Shown here piece by piece: positions 45,829-56,278 of a DNA stretch of 64,000 nucleotides; the stretch's first letter is position 1; each line of letters begins with the position of its first letter. The stretch is from contig JADGEQ010000017.1 of the NCBI GenBank assembly GCA_016744295.1, positions 1 through 64,000 on the forward strand, written 5' to 3'. A program made the translations under genes and the position numbers. Below the pieces are notes generated by a model. The model ran no database searches, was not told the DNA's origin, and saw nothing but the letters and a program-made list of their open reading frames with translations. The DNA is from Desulfobacteraceae bacterium. GTDB taxonomy: Bacteria; Desulfobacterota; Desulfobacteria; Desulfobacterales; Desulfobacteraceae.

Positions 45829-45906
45829 GTTTGGTAACTCCTTGTTTTTCGTTATGGATAAAATTATCTTGGGCTGAGAATATCTTCTACACGAAAAACA
45901 ATCAGA

Positions 45907-45948
45907 GATCAATAATAAAGTTTGGAACGAGTAACTTTATTATTGATC
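45907..45948. terminator. 16-base perfect palindrome between yaiI and fbpA
   Basis: GATCAATAATAAAGTT and AACTTTATTATTGATC pair perfectly around a 10-base loop. It follows the yaiI stop by about 20 bases and precedes fbpA by about 80. It could end yaiI transcription, although the stem is AT-rich with no T run, or act as an operator for the iron operon. It does not match the usual Fur box. Confidence 0.45.
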
Positions 45949-45969
45949 ATGACACTTCATGCGTCATAT

Positions 45970-46404
45970 TTACAATAACTTATTCAAATGATTGGCAAAC
46001 CGCTCGCGATCCTTTTGATTCATGGGAGGGGGGCCCTGGGTTTCTATGCCCGTTGCCCTGAAGGAATCCATTAAATCTCTTACATATAAGCGGGAGGTGA
46101 TATTTTCAGTTGAATAGAGCTCTCCCCTGGGATTAAGGGCCAGGGCTCCTTTTTCAATGACTTCTGCCGCCAGGGGGATATCTGCTGTGATAACCAAATC
46201 GCCCGGCTTTATTTGCGTTACGATCTCATGGTCCGCCACATCAAACCCTGACCCTACCCTAGAAAATTTGATATAAGCTGACCTTGGTATTTTAAGCGGC
46301 TGGTTGGCCACAAGTGTCATCATCGTACGGGTGCGTTGGGCAGCTCGGTACAAAATTTCTTTGATCACAACAGGACATGCATCTGCATCCACCCATATTT
46401 CCAT
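45970..46404 (-). CDS. yaiI: UPF0178 family protein YaiI
   Basis: This 144-residue protein starts at ATG 46404 behind GGGGGTG. It opens [20 protein letters not shown], the UPF0178 signature with acidic metal-binding residues, and continues [12 protein letters not shown] and [19 protein letters not shown]. The family has a PIN-like arrangement of aspartates, hinting at nuclease activity, but has no proven function. It lies downstream of pbpC on the same strand and upstream of the iron transporter genes. Confidence 0.9.
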   Translation of the reverse strand: MEIWVDADACPVVIKEILYRAAQRTRTMMTLVANQPLKIPRSAYIKFSRVGSGFDVADHEIVTQIKPGDLVITADIPLAAEVIEKGALALNPRGELYSTENITSRLYVRDLMDSFRATGIETQGPPPMNQKDRERFANHLNKLL

Positions 46405-46470
46405 CACACCCCCTTTATTTCTAAAAATCCAGTTTAAACTTTCTCTTTTTCGAATATAACAGGATAAAAA

Positions 46471-48891
46471 TCAAGGGGTTTGTGTTGCCGGCCGGGATGC
46501 GATCACTTTAAAGCTCACCATATCGCTATTCCCCGCTTCATCCATTACTGCCAACTGATAGGTTCCCGGTCCGGGCATGGATAAATTGTTCCTTGTATGA
46601 AGGGGTCTACGATTTAAAAACCAGTGCAACCGCCCCTGTCCCCCCAGGGTTTCCAGGGAGATCATGGGAGATCCTTCCGATCCCTTCTGACCAGGCGGGC
46701 GTGTCAACAGGCTGCCATCTGAGACGGAGGTAATCCGGACAGAATTGCCTGCCATGGGAGCCAGATCCGGGCAATGGGCAGATACCGGTGGAATCAGACG
46801 ATTCCGCCGCCATTTTGCCGGAAGCCAGGGTTCCGCACGCCTGGGCCACAGGGGAACGGATATTTTTTTTATCCCCCCGCACAGGGGACCGGCCCGATTT
46901 CCCGACGCATCCACCCAGAAGGTTTGCAACAGGGACGAATATCCCGGGGAGGATTCTTCTTGGAGGGTCATAGGAGAGTTTCCAACGGGGTGAGTTTCCC
47001 CAAGGGTGGGGGGAATCTGATGGTTGAGAATCCATGCTTTATGGCGCACCCAACAGGAGCCAGACACCTGATCCTCTGAAATTCCCGAGGGCCAGCAAAC
47101 GGTTTGTAGTTCCACTGTATCCGGAAGCGGTTCCGGTCCTGCAGTGCGCCCTTTTCCAGAGAGGGGCAGACTTTCCAGCACCCGGCCCAGCAAAGGAATG
47201 GCCGTCACTGCCCCGTACTGGCCCGGGGAGGGGGAGCCATCGGGACGCCCCACCCAGACGCCCACTATAAAATCACCCATGATGCCAATGGCCCAGGCAT
47301 CCCTGAATCCGTAGCTGGTGCCGGTTTTCCATGCAACTGCCAAACTGCCCGAAAGCTGGCTGATCCCTGCCCGGCCCGGCAGGGGCCGGGACAGCATTTG
47401 ACGGGTGATATAGGCTGCACCGGGGCTCATCAGATAGCGTTCCCGGATCGGATCAGTCTGTTTCAGCCTGGGTTGCCCCGCCTGCCCTCCCCTGGCAAGG
47501 GCAGTATACAGGGTGACCAGGGATTGAAGATCTGTACCCACCCCCCCCAGAATCATACTCAAATTGGGCTTGCCCGGCAGCTTCAGCCTGGCACCTGCAT
47601 GCCTCAAACGATCATGGAAGCGCTGGGGGCCATAGGCTTCCAACACCTGGACAGCCGGAATATTCAAAGAATTTTGCAAGGCCTTAGTAACACTGACGGG
47701 CCCTGAAAACCCTCCGGTAAAGTTTCCCGGCTCATAGGCTTTTCCAAACCGGGGGGTATCCAGCAGCATGGAATGGGAATGGATGATCCCTTCATCAATG
47801 GCCAGCCCGTAAAGAAAGGGTTTCAGGGCAGAACCCGGCGAACGAAGGGCCTGGACCATATCCACATGTCCTTTTCTTCGTTCACTTAAAAAATCAGCTG
47901 ATCCCCCATACCCAATCACGGTAAGCGTCTTATGATTTACCACAAGGATTGCCCCGGACTGCCGGTCGGGAAGAGCGGCTGCATAGGAGGCCAGAATATC
48001 TTCCAGATGGACCTGGAAATCATAATCCAGACAAGAACGGATCAAACTTGCCCCGGGGGATTCAGACCGAAGCCACCGGGATGCCAGGGGTGCCACGAGG
48101 GGATGATTGGACCGAAAGGGAACCACAGGTTCCTGCTTGGCGGCAGAGACCACCTGTTGAGACCAGACCCCAAATTGAACCATCCGATCCAGAACCTTGT
48201 TTCTGGCAACTTTCGCCCGGTCCGGATGCCGGTCCGGCCGGTATCTGCTGGGGGCCTGGGGAAGGACGGCTAGAAGCGCTGCCTCGGCATGGGTTAACTC
48301 GGTTGTATCTTTGCCCAGCCAGGTGTGGGAGGCGGCCATCACCCCTTCAATATTCGAGCCAAAGGGGGCATGGGTCAAATAGAGACCCAAAATTTCATTT
48401 TTGCTAAAATGAAACTCCAGTTGAAATGCCCGGAGAATCTGTTTTAGCTTTATCTTCAAAGTTTGACCCCCCAGGGTTCGGCGCCCCAGGGTTAGAGAAG
48501 TAGGATTCAGGATACGGGCGGTCTGCATGGTCAGGGTGGAGCCGCCGGAGACCACCCTCCTCTGGGCCAGATTCTGGAACAGGGCCCGGACCATGGCAAA
48601 GGGGTTCACCCCGGGATGATAATAGAACCAGCGATCTTCATAGGTCAACAGGGCCTGTACATACAAAGGGGAAACCTGGTCCGATCCAACCGGATACCGC
48701 CACACCCCGGCATCATCGGCAAAGGTCCGAAGGGGGGTTCCGTCGGCAGCAGCCACCACGGTTGCCACGGAACCGTTGGAAAGCACCAGCGGAAATGCCC
48801 GATCAAGAACCAAGAGAAACAATAGTATCAGAAAAAAGGATACCAGCCCCGCCAGAAATACCCGGCGAATTTTAAAACCACCCGGCTTCAT
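46471..48891 (-). CDS. pbpC: penicillin-binding protein 1C
   Basis: This 806-residue bifunctional peptidoglycan synthase has an N-terminal anchor (about residues 12-32). The glycosyltransferase domain has YEDRWFYYHPGVNPFAMVRA and GGSTLTMQTARIL. The transpeptidase has the serine motif SPGSALKP (about residue 350), SLN and KTGTS (about 521). A C-terminal BiPBP_C domain of about 100 residues ends the protein. PbpC partners the alpha-2-macroglobulin encoded just upstream, whose stop is one base from this start. The pair is proposed to guard the envelope after protease attack. Confidence 0.95.
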   Translation of the reverse strand: MKPGGFKIRRVFLAGLVSFFLILLFLLVLDRAFPLVLSNGSVATVVAAADGTPLRTFADDAGVWRYPVGSDQVSPLYVQALLTYEDRWFYYHPGVNPFAMVRALFQNLAQRRVVSGGSTLTMQTARILNPTSLTLGRRTLGGQTLKIKLKQILRAFQLEFHFSKNEILGLYLTHAPFGSNIEGVMAASHTWLGKDTTELTHAEAALLAVLPQAPSRYRPDRHPDRAKVARNKVLDRMVQFGVWSQQVVSAAKQEPVVPFRSNHPLVAPLASRWLRSESPGASLIRSCLDYDFQVHLEDILASYAAALPDRQSGAILVVNHKTLTVIGYGGSADFLSERRKGHVDMVQALRSPGSALKPFLYGLAIDEGIIHSHSMLLDTPRFGKAYEPGNFTGGFSGPVSVTKALQNSLNIPAVQVLEAYGPQRFHDRLRHAGARLKLPGKPNLSMILGGVGTDLQSLVTLYTALARGGQAGQPRLKQTDPIRERYLMSPGAAYITRQMLSRPLPGRAGISQLSGSLAVAWKTGTSYGFRDAWAIGIMGDFIVGVWVGRPDGSPSPGQYGAVTAIPLLGRVLESLPLSGKGRTAGPEPLPDTVELQTVCWPSGISEDQVSGSCWVRHKAWILNHQIPPTLGETHPVGNSPMTLQEESSPGYSSLLQTFWVDASGNRAGPLCGGIKKISVPLWPRRAEPWLPAKWRRNRLIPPVSAHCPDLAPMAGNSVRITSVSDGSLLTRPPGQKGSEGSPMISLETLGGQGRLHWFLNRRPLHTRNNLSMPGPGTYQLAVMDEAGNSDMVSFKVIASRPATQTP

Positions 48892-48892
48892 A

Positions 48893-51800
48893 TCAGGGGG
48901 CTGTGACCTTCATCTGTATAGGGGAGTCCCCCACGCCACGGATATTGGTCCGATACATATCTTCCACCAGAGGAGGCGGTATTAAAAAGATTCCCGGACT
49001 CACCACCCTGGCCAGATAAAAAAGACGAACCGGTTGTTTTCCCCGGATATCCAGGGCGGCCACAAATCGATCATCCCTGTATTCGGTATGACGGATCACA
49101 TATTTTCCCTGCCATTCAAAGATTGACCTTTTATCAACCATGATTTGATCAATAAGGGTACTGCCGGAAAGGGAAGGATCTTCCAATTCGATTCCTGCGG
49201 GCAGCATATCAACCACCAGACAATGGGGCATGGATTTATCCGCCTTTAGGGTCAATTCCACCAAAATTCGTTCCCCGGAATTAAACGCCGGTTTAGAACC
49301 GGATTTTTCCAGGCCCCTGCCGTCTATCCCCAGATACCGCCGCCTAATGGTCACCCCACGGCTGAGGGGGACAGGCTTTTGAACAGGATATCCGGACATG
49401 ATCACACTGACGAACAAATCTGCATTTCCGGTATTCAAAATTTCAAATTTCCCGGCTGATTTTCCTTTGGCAAAGATCAATTGTTCTGACCGATCACGGG
49501 TGAAATCTATTGTTTCCTGTCCTGTGGCAACCCTTGCGCTCCAGGGATCAGTGACGGCATTCAGCCGGGCAGATCCTGCCATGACCAGGGCATTTCGTTC
49601 CTGGGTGCTCAGCCATTCCCTGTTTGCCAACTCTGCATCCAGCTCATAAAGAAACAAGGGGGCCTTGTCATACTCGGGGAAATAGGTGGACAAAAAATAA
49701 TAGGAAGATGCAAAATCCCGAAGATTGGACCCGTAATCCCCGTAATAGGCGTTGGGATCCCTTCTGGTTTTGATGGCCTGGTCAAAGGCCTTGACGGCCA
49801 GGTGCCTGTCCCCGGCCATGGAAAGGGCTATTCCTGCCTGGACAAAGCCCAGGGATCCTTTGCCATGCTTTCTAACATATTGGTAAACAGATCTGGCATC
49901 CCCCAGCCCAAGCGACTGAACCCGGGCAAGGACAAAGGCGGAATAGGCTCTTACAGCAGCACGATATGGTTCTTTTTTCATATACCCAGGAGGGATGCTT
50001 GAGGGTCGCCGCACATAAACCAGCAACCGTTTCATTGCCCGCTTCACAGCGGTTTGGGGAACCGCATACCCGGCATCGGAAGCGTTGATGAGAAAATGAA
50101 GGGCATAGGCGGTGAGCCATGGGGCCTCGGGTCCCCTGCTGTCCCAGAGTCCAAACCCGCCGCTGGTTTTCTGTTTTTCCACCAGCCGCTGGATACCCAG
50201 CCTGATCTTTTCTGCTTTTTCCTTGTCAGTCCCGGTTCCCAATTTCAGGGCAGCAAAATCGGCCCCGGAAAGAAGCACATGGGGAAAAAGCCCGCTTACT
50301 GTCTGTTCCAGACAGCCATAGGGGTAAGCATCAAGGGCTGCCACATGGTGGGCCACATTAATGGGGGGAGAAGCGCCCATGCTTGCCTGAATTCCCAAGG
50401 TCTGATCCAGCAAAGGCGCCATTTGTTCTGTGCCTATTTTAAAGGATTGCCCCGGGGATATCAGCCTTTGCCATGCCCGAGTTTCCACGGGAAAGGCCGG
50501 CCGGGTTTCAAGAAACCATCTTCTTTCCATTCCTCTGTCTTCCCCTTCCACAACCAGCCCCTTAATGGTGCAGGTGATAATGGATCTGCCCAGTTTCTGC
50601 TCAGCTGCAACAGGCATTAGAATCACTCTTTTTTCATTGGGTTCCAGGATCACCTGGTGAATTTTATTTCCCAACCCCTGTATGGGAGAAGTTGCATCCA
50701 GGGAAATCTCAAGGGTTTGCCGGATCTTAGTCAGGTTGTGAACATCCAGGGCCACCTGGCTTTTATCTCCCATGGACAAAAACCGGGGCATGGTAATCTG
50801 GGTGACCAGGGGGGAGGCCACAGTAACTTCCTGCTCAGCTGATCCAAAATCCTTGTCTGTGTGTCCAATGGCCATGAGCCGAAGACTTCCGTTAAAATCG
50901 GGAATATCCAGAAAAAAATCGGCCCGGCCCTGGGAATCCACCTTTACGGCCTGTTGGTGCAATGCCACGATCTGCACATCGGTTGAAGGTCTGTCCCCGC
51001 CCCGGGAAAGGGTGGGGGCATCCCCGCCAAACCGTTGTTTTGCCCAAGGACCATCATTGGACTCGATCAGTTTCTGGTAAAGATCATGGATCTGAACCCC
51101 ATATTGACGCGCCTGGAAAAAATAATCAAAGGGGGAGGGGGTCTTAAATCCGGTCAGGTTTAAAATCCCCATATCCACCGCCGCCAGGGTAATCCATGCC
51201 TCGGAAGGAATTGTCCCGTCAAAACGGCTGACCTTAACCGGGACCGCCACCCGGCGGTTGGGTTCAATTTTGTGGGGAAACTGAATCTCCAGGGCCAGCT
51301 TTCGATCTTCTCTGTCCAGGGGCAGAGGGACAAGACCCACCGACCGTTTGGGCAGATTGCCCATGCGGCTTTCCCCAATGTGGCTTTCACCAGGCCTGAC
51401 AATCAGGGCGGACAGATAAAGGTCATGGCGCTGCCAGGAGGGATTCATCGTAAATTCAATGGTTTTTCCCTCTGCAGGAATACTCACGGGCAGGGTTAAC
51501 AAATTGGTGTCAGATTCAACAAACAGATAGCCAGAACCGCCTTCGGGGGCCTTAACTGTCACCCTTACCCTGTCGCCGGGGGAATATGATTTTTTGTCTG
51601 TCACCAGGTCCACCCGGTCGGGCCGGTTCATTTCCTGTCCCTGTCCCAATTCCTGTCGCCACCCGGCCCAGATCTCAACTCCCGTGGTCAGCCCCGTGGA
51701 TGGGTCAACAATCTCCAGTCGATATCCCCCCCACTTGACCGGAATATCCACATACCCACTCCCATTTTCACCAAGGTCCAGGGAAAATTGATCCACCTGA

Positions 51801-53731
51801 TAAAACTGACGGCTTGATCCCCATTGCCAGGCATCGTTTTTAAATTCCCAATAATAATCCCGCTGTTCCTTGATCACGGTTACCTTTAAGTTTTTTGCTG
51901 GAAGCCGTTTGCCCTCTTTGTCAACACGGATCACTTCAAACCGGGCCAGGCTGTCATTTTTAATCTCTGTATCCCCTGAAAGGCTCCGGATTCCCACAAG
52001 ACTCTCGGCCGGCCAGATTTGCCAGGATTTGTTCCGCACCACCGGCCTGCCGCCGGAATCATAGAGGCTGGCATTGGCCGTGACCCAATGGGGAGAAGTA
52101 ATCTCATCCCATTGATTTTTGACCTGAATCACCCCCTCTCCCTTGTCATCCAGTTGAATTTGATCACTGGCAAAAGAGTGGTTCAACAAATTTTTTGTAT
52201 CTCCAAACTCATATCCAGGCCAGTCTTTGTCAAACAATTCTCTGGCCGGTTTGACATGGATCATGGCATCGGCACGGCTTCCAGAAGCAGGCGCGCCGTA
52301 TAAAAAATCTCCCCGCAGGTTTATCCCGAGAGCTTGGTCTTTCTCCAGAACATCACCCTGGCCGTCAATATTTTCCATGGCAAGTTTCATACGTTCCGGA
52401 AGGAACTCCGCCACAATAAAGGGGTACTCTTTGAGTTTGGCCCCGGCATGGGTAAAGGTAATGCGCCACCTGCCGGTGACGGCATCATTGGGCAGATGAT
52501 AGATATAATTTAAATGATTTAAATTTTGGGGTTTCCAGGTAAATTCATGAACCATGCGGCCATCGGGCCTGTGTATTTGTGCCTTGATGGGAAGTTTTGC
52601 GGTCATCCGGCCATCCTGGTTGCGCAACAAGCCGTCAATAATCACCACCTCCCCGGGCCTGTAAATATCCCGGGGCCCGTATACGAACAGATCCACGGGC
52701 CGGAAAGGCTCGGTGGCCATTTTGAATTCTGACAAATCCATGGCCGGCACATCCATGGGCAAAAGACTAACATGGTTTTTCCGGGTGGCCGTCACCAGGG
52801 TCAATTTTTCAAAGGCACCGGCTGCCAGTGCGATTCCCCCATCATCGGTGAGTACACTAAACAAAATTTTTCCCTTTTTGTTAACCCCTTCCACCCGGGC
52901 ACCCTTTATTGGTTTTGCACTTTCAAGGCTCTGGACATGAAATTGGAGCAACTGGGGATATTTTTTTACATGGAGCCCCAGATCGCTGATACTAAACCAG
53001 GTGCTGCTATAGCCATATTCATAAACTCCGGCACCTTTCAGAACGGCAAAATAGATCCCCGGGGTTGCCAATTCCTTGATATGGGTGATGGGAATATTTA
53101 CCTGGGACCGCAAATTTTTTTTGATTTCAAAATCCCACCTGCCCGAATAAACAAGATCGGCGGATTTGCTCAGATCCCGACTCTGATAATAATAGATCTG
53201 ATCTGCTGCTGCAAAATTTTCCCAGAACTGGCCCAGGGCTTCCGGCTTAATCCTAAAAAAATCAATGTCGGCCCGGGGAATATTCAGGGAGTTCACCGGA
53301 AGCCCCCGGGTCAGTTTTGAGGCCAGTATAAACCCTTTGCTGCCAAAACTGATCATGGGCTCAACTTCCCGTGTCTTAACCCGAAATGATTCCCCTTCAG
53401 CCAATATCTCCCCGGAATCAGATTTGAGCCCCTTGTGGATTTTAATCACATATCGGGTTTCAGGCGCCACATTGGTAAAATAAGCCACACCAGTATCCTT
53501 GGACAATATCCATCCCCCCTCCACAGGCATCTCATCTTCCTTAAAAATGCGCAGATAGGTATCCAGATTCTGGGTTGAATCCACCCCCTTTGAAAAGGTA
53601 ACGGCAATTGCATTTTCACCCTCAATGGTTTGCTGCCCGGCAAACTGGGCCAAAAATATATCAGATGCAACCCCAGCGGGAATAAAATAAAGAGTGACCA
53701 GAAAAATAACAAACGAATAAAGTGATCTCAT
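48893..53731 (-). CDS. bacterial alpha-2-macroglobulin (YfhM type)
   Basis: I start at ATG 53731 (AAGGAT upstream), giving about 1,612 residues; the longer frame has no signal peptide. A signal peptide (SLYSFVIFLVTLYFIPAGVA) precedes tandem macroglobulin domains. The thioester motif CLEQ occurs in YPYGCLEQTVSGLF (about residue 1,140) and is intact, so the protein can covalently trap proteases. Unlike E. coli YfhM there is no lipobox, so it may be soluble in the periplasm. It is coupled to pbpC. Confidence 0.93.
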   Translation of the reverse strand: MRSLYSFVIFLVTLYFIPAGVASDIFLAQFAGQQTIEGENAIAVTFSKGVDSTQNLDTYLRIFKEDEMPVEGGWILSKDTGVAYFTNVAPETRYVIKIHKGLKSDSGEILAEGESFRVKTREVEPMISFGSKGFILASKLTRGLPVNSLNIPRADIDFFRIKPEALGQFWENFAAADQIYYYQSRDLSKSADLVYSGRWDFEIKKNLRSQVNIPITHIKELATPGIYFAVLKGAGVYEYGYSSTWFSISDLGLHVKKYPQLLQFHVQSLESAKPIKGARVEGVNKKGKILFSVLTDDGGIALAAGAFEKLTLVTATRKNHVSLLPMDVPAMDLSEFKMATEPFRPVDLFVYGPRDIYRPGEVVIIDGLLRNQDGRMTAKLPIKAQIHRPDGRMVHEFTWKPQNLNHLNYIYHLPNDAVTGRWRITFTHAGAKLKEYPFIVAEFLPERMKLAMENIDGQGDVLEKDQALGINLRGDFLYGAPASGSRADAMIHVKPARELFDKDWPGYEFGDTKNLLNHSFASDQIQLDDKGEGVIQVKNQWDEITSPHWVTANASLYDSGGRPVVRNKSWQIWPAESLVGIRSLSGDTEIKNDSLARFEVIRVDKEGKRLPAKNLKVTVIKEQRDYYWEFKNDAWQWGSSRQFYQVDQFSLDLGENGSGYVDIPVKWGGYRLEIVDPSTGLTTGVEIWAGWRQELGQGQEMNRPDRVDLVTDKKSYSPGDRVRVTVKAPEGGSGYLFVESDTNLLTLPVSIPAEGKTIEFTMNPSWQRHDLYLSALIVRPGESHIGESRMGNLPKRSVGLVPLPLDREDRKLALEIQFPHKIEPNRRVAVPVKVSRFDGTIPSEAWITLAAVDMGILNLTGFKTPSPFDYFFQARQYGVQIHDLYQKLIESNDGPWAKQRFGGDAPTLSRGGDRPSTDVQIVALHQQAVKVDSQGRADFFLDIPDFNGSLRLMAIGHTDKDFGSAEQEVTVASPLVTQITMPRFLSMGDKSQVALDVHNLTKIRQTLEISLDATSPIQGLGNKIHQVILEPNEKRVILMPVAAEQKLGRSIITCTIKGLVVEGEDRGMERRWFLETRPAFPVETRAWQRLISPGQSFKIGTEQMAPLLDQTLGIQASMGASPPINVAHHVAALDAYPYGCLEQTVSGLFPHVLLSGADFAALKLGTGTDKEKAEKIRLGIQRLVEKQKTSGGFGLWDSRGPEAPWLTAYALHFLINASDAGYAVPQTAVKRAMKRLLVYVRRPSSIPPGYMKKEPYRAAVRAYSAFVLARVQSLGLGDARSVYQYVRKHGKGSLGFVQAGIALSMAGDRHLAVKAFDQAIKTRRDPNAYYGDYGSNLRDFASSYYFLSTYFPEYDKAPLFLYELDAELANREWLSTQERNALVMAGSARLNAVTDPWSARVATGQETIDFTRDRSEQLIFAKGKSAGKFEILNTGNADLFVSVIMSGYPVQKPVPLSRGVTIRRRYLGIDGRGLEKSGSKPAFNSGERILVELTLKADKSMPHCLVVDMLPAGIELEDPSLSGSTLIDQIMVDKRSIFEWQGKYVIRHTEYRDDRFVAALDIRGKQPVRLFYLARVVSPGIFLIPPPLVEDMYRTNIRGVGDSPIQMKVTAP

Positions 53732-54167
53732 GGGGCTATCCTTTGGCAAAGTTTTGTAAAAATTATAGTTGCTGCACCTGATTTTAACAGAATCTCGACA
53801 CAGTTCAACCCAGATATTTCCTTTCACCCCTTTCCATTGAATACCCACGATGAATCATACAGTTAGCAGCCGCTTCCCTAAAGCCATACCGGGCTTCCTA
53901 AAGTCTAATTTTTATGCATTTGATGAAAACTCCAGATAAAAAATGTACCCCCCCATGGGACGGATCTTAAAATCGGGTATTGTTCAATAAAAATTATTAT
54001 TATAGACATCTGTTTTTATAGCGTATAGTTTTTGTGGACATCCTTTTCTTCAACATTTAGTTTTTAGGCTCGATTATTGCTTTTGATCGTTAGTTCCTGT
54101 GCCGGGGATCGATATGACGGGCACGGTGGACATCACGCTTACACACAGAAGAAGGACAGGGGAATAT
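53732..54167. other. intergenic region between macroglobulin and cyclase genes
   Basis: This divergent gap of about 435 bases holds the promoters for both genes. AT-rich tracts such as AATAAAAATTATTATTATAG (53987-54006) are possible promoter elements, but no confident -35/-10 pair or operator could be assigned. Confidence 0.4.
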
Positions 54168-55886
54168 ATGATGCTTGAAAGATTCCATTTTAAAACACTA
54201 CAAATCAGACTCTTAGTTCTCCTGTTGATACCGGTTTTTTTAATCATATTTTCCGGGGGGGTCCTGGGTTTTATATATACCCGGAATGTCATTCTTGACC
54301 AGTGGAATGATTCAGCGGTATTAAAACTTCAACGTGCCGCCCACTATATCGAAATGCGTCTTTTAAAACCCATCGAATTGATGGAGATGCTGTTTCAACT
54401 TTCCGATAAAAAGAAAACACCCATCCTCCCTGACGCAATTGTGGCGCATTTAAAAACCCTGGACGGAGTTATGGCGGTTGCGTTCAAAGATACATCGATG
54501 ATGACTCAACGTGCCTCAACACCCGAAAAATCAATGATGGGTCAGCAAAAAATGATGCATTTCAGGCACAGCCGGATAACAAAAATTTCTACTCCCGAAT
54601 ATGACACAGATGCCGGGCATGAAGTAATTACCCTTGCCGTAACCTTGATCGATGCAAAGGGTCGTGACAATGGTCAGATCGAGATTAAAATGAGCTTTAG
54701 CTACCTGCTCAGGGACATCATCAAGCTGGGCTGGTGGCAAAGTGATATGGCCTGTATTGTGGACCAAAAGGGAAAATATATGGCCCACACCAATATGGCA
54801 ATGAAGGGGCGACACTTTCTGGGTGGAGAAAATGATCCCCTGGAGCTGACAATTTTAGAAAAAATGGAAACCACCCCCTTTGGTACCATTAAATCTAAGG
54901 GTCACCCCCCGGATATGGTGGCAGGATTTTATAAACTCGAACATATTCCCTGGACCATCATCCTCTTTGCCAAGGGAACGAGTATATTAAAACCGATAAC
55001 CAATTACAGGAATGCGTTTGCACTTGGCAGCATTTTCATGATTTTTGCTGTCCTCATACTCATCAGACACCATGTTGGTAAAATTGTTGACCAGATAAAA
55101 ATTCTGTCAAAAAATGCCCGGCAAGTTGCAATAGGTAAATATGGTTCACCCGTTATCGTTAACAGCCGGGACGAAATCGGCCAATTGGTGGAAAATTACA
55201 ATGATATGGTAAAGGGATTAATAGAACGGGATTTTATCCGGGACTCGTTTGGTCGGTATGTGGACCCAAAATTTGCAAAATATCTATTAAAACATCCGGG
55301 GGCTGGCGATTTGGGGGGAAAAAGGAGAGAAGTTGTTATGATGATGTCTGATATCAGAGGCTTCACAGCCCTTTCAGAAACATTGAGCCCTGAAATTATC
55401 ATTCGAATTTTAAACCAGTATTTTTCCCATATGATTAAAATCATCCAGGATCATAATGGAATAATCGTTGATTTTTTCGGGGATGCCATCCTTGTGTTTT
55501 TTGAACCGCTTTCAGGTGCTACAGCGGATACGGCCCTGTGCTGTATCCAATGTGCCTCCCGGATGCAGTCTGAGATGAGCTCTTTCAACAAACAGATGGA
55601 GAGACAGCAACTGCCAGATCTGGGTATGGGCATCGGCATTAATGCCGGTCAGGTCATTGTTGGAAATATCGGATCTGATACCCGTGCAAAATACGGTGTT
55701 GTAGGGTCTGCAGTGAATATCACCAGCCGAATCCAGGCCAAGGCTGAAAAACAGGAAATTGTGGTATCAGAATCCGTTTATCAGTACACAAAGGATCTAA
55801 TTCAAATCAAAAAAAGATTTTCAGCTGAATTAAAAGGGGTGGATGAACCCATGACGCTCAGGATTATCGAAAATATAATTGCCTAG
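54168..55886 (+). CDS. membrane class III adenylate/guanylate cyclase
   Basis: I start at ATG 54168 (GGGGAA upstream), giving about 572 residues. The protein has a first membrane helix (about residues 12-34), an extracytoplasmic sensor domain of about 250 residues, a second helix (about 300-320), a HAMP linker (IKILSKNARQVAIGKYGSPV) and a class III cyclase domain of about 190 residues. The cyclase has metal-binding aspartates in MMSDIRGFTALSE and DFFGDAILVFFEP, and GIGINAGQVIVGNIGS. It makes cAMP or cGMP in response to an envelope signal. No receptor partner is adjacent; the efflux operon follows after an untranslated gap. Confidence 0.92.
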   Translation: MMLERFHFKTLQIRLLVLLLIPVFLIIFSGGVLGFIYTRNVILDQWNDSAVLKLQRAAHYIEMRLLKPIELMEMLFQLSDKKKTPILPDAIVAHLKTLDGVMAVAFKDTSMMTQRASTPEKSMMGQQKMMHFRHSRITKISTPEYDTDAGHEVITLAVTLIDAKGRDNGQIEIKMSFSYLLRDIIKLGWWQSDMACIVDQKGKYMAHTNMAMKGRHFLGGENDPLELTILEKMETTPFGTIKSKGHPPDMVAGFYKLEHIPWTIILFAKGTSILKPITNYRNAFALGSIFMIFAVLILIRHHVGKIVDQIKILSKNARQVAIGKYGSPVIVNSRDEIGQLVENYNDMVKGLIERDFIRDSFGRYVDPKFAKYLLKHPGAGDLGGKRREVVMMMSDIRGFTALSETLSPEIIIRILNQYFSHMIKIIQDHNGIIVDFFGDAILVFFEPLSGATADTALCCIQCASRMQSEMSSFNKQMERQQLPDLGMGIGINAGQVIVGNIGSDTRAKYGVVGSAVNITSRIQAKAEKQEIVVSESVYQYTKDLIQIKKRFSAELKGVDEPMTLRIIENIIA

Positions 55887-56075
55887 TGAATTGAGTATAA
55901 ATGAAATGTGTATAATTTTTAATCGCCCTCTTCGGATCAATGTCTAAAAATTAGACAGCCATAAGCGGTCTCATAAAGTTTGGTAACAATGACAGCACAG
56001 AAAACAGTTTAAATTAGTGTGTAAAATAAGTTAGTTTTGCTTATGCATCTCTCTAAATTTTATATTTTTAATAGG

Positions 56076-56093
56076 TTGGCATAGCTTGTGCAA
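56076..56093 (+). promoter_or_regulatory. possible sigma-54 promoter
   Basis: TTGGCATAGCTTGTGCAA carries GG and GC 12 bases apart, with TGGCA and TGC(A) matching the -24/-12 consensus TGGCAC-N5-TTGCA except for one base in each half. It lies about 60 bases before the Met/His-rich gene at 56153, giving a leader of about 50 bases. No activator gene is adjacent. Confidence 0.38.
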
Positions 56094-56152
56094 CTTCTGG
56101 TTTTTAATAAGCATGCAATCAAACGACTAGGGAAAAACACAATAATTAAAAT

Positions 56153-56278
56153 ATGAACAGCCAGGACATGAACAACCAACATATGGATGAGACAACCCTG
56201 AACCACGGTGCCATAGATCACGAAAACATGAACCATGAAGCGGGACAAAATATGGCAGAGGATTTTTTTAAAGACTGA
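56153..56278 (+). CDS. 41-residue Met/His/Asp-rich peptide, possible metal binder
   Basis: A short frame starts MNSQDMNNQHMDETTLNHGA and continues IDHENMNHEAGQNMAEDFFK before a stop. It contains six methionines and five histidines and eight acidic residues out of 41, in M-x(n)-H/D spacing like copper- and silver-binding peptides (for example PcoE or the CusF ligand set). No signal peptide or membrane helix is present, and no cysteine. An in-frame stop lies just upstream. A terminator follows directly (56277-56309) and the metal efflux operon begins 240 bases later. No strong ribosome site precedes the ATG (GGGAAAA is about 20 bases away), so the gene could be a remnant. Confidence 0.5.
   Translation: MNSQDMNNQHMDETTLNHGAIDHENMNHEAGQNMAEDFFKD

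Noticed and set aside
45907..45948. Fur box upstream of fbpA
   Set aside because: The palindrome does not follow the GATAATGATAATCATTATC pattern, so iron control by Fur cannot be claimed from sequence.
53732..53848. N-terminal extension of the alpha-2-macroglobulin
   Set aside because: It would place 39 residues before the signal peptide. A ribosome site and signal peptide support ATG 53731.
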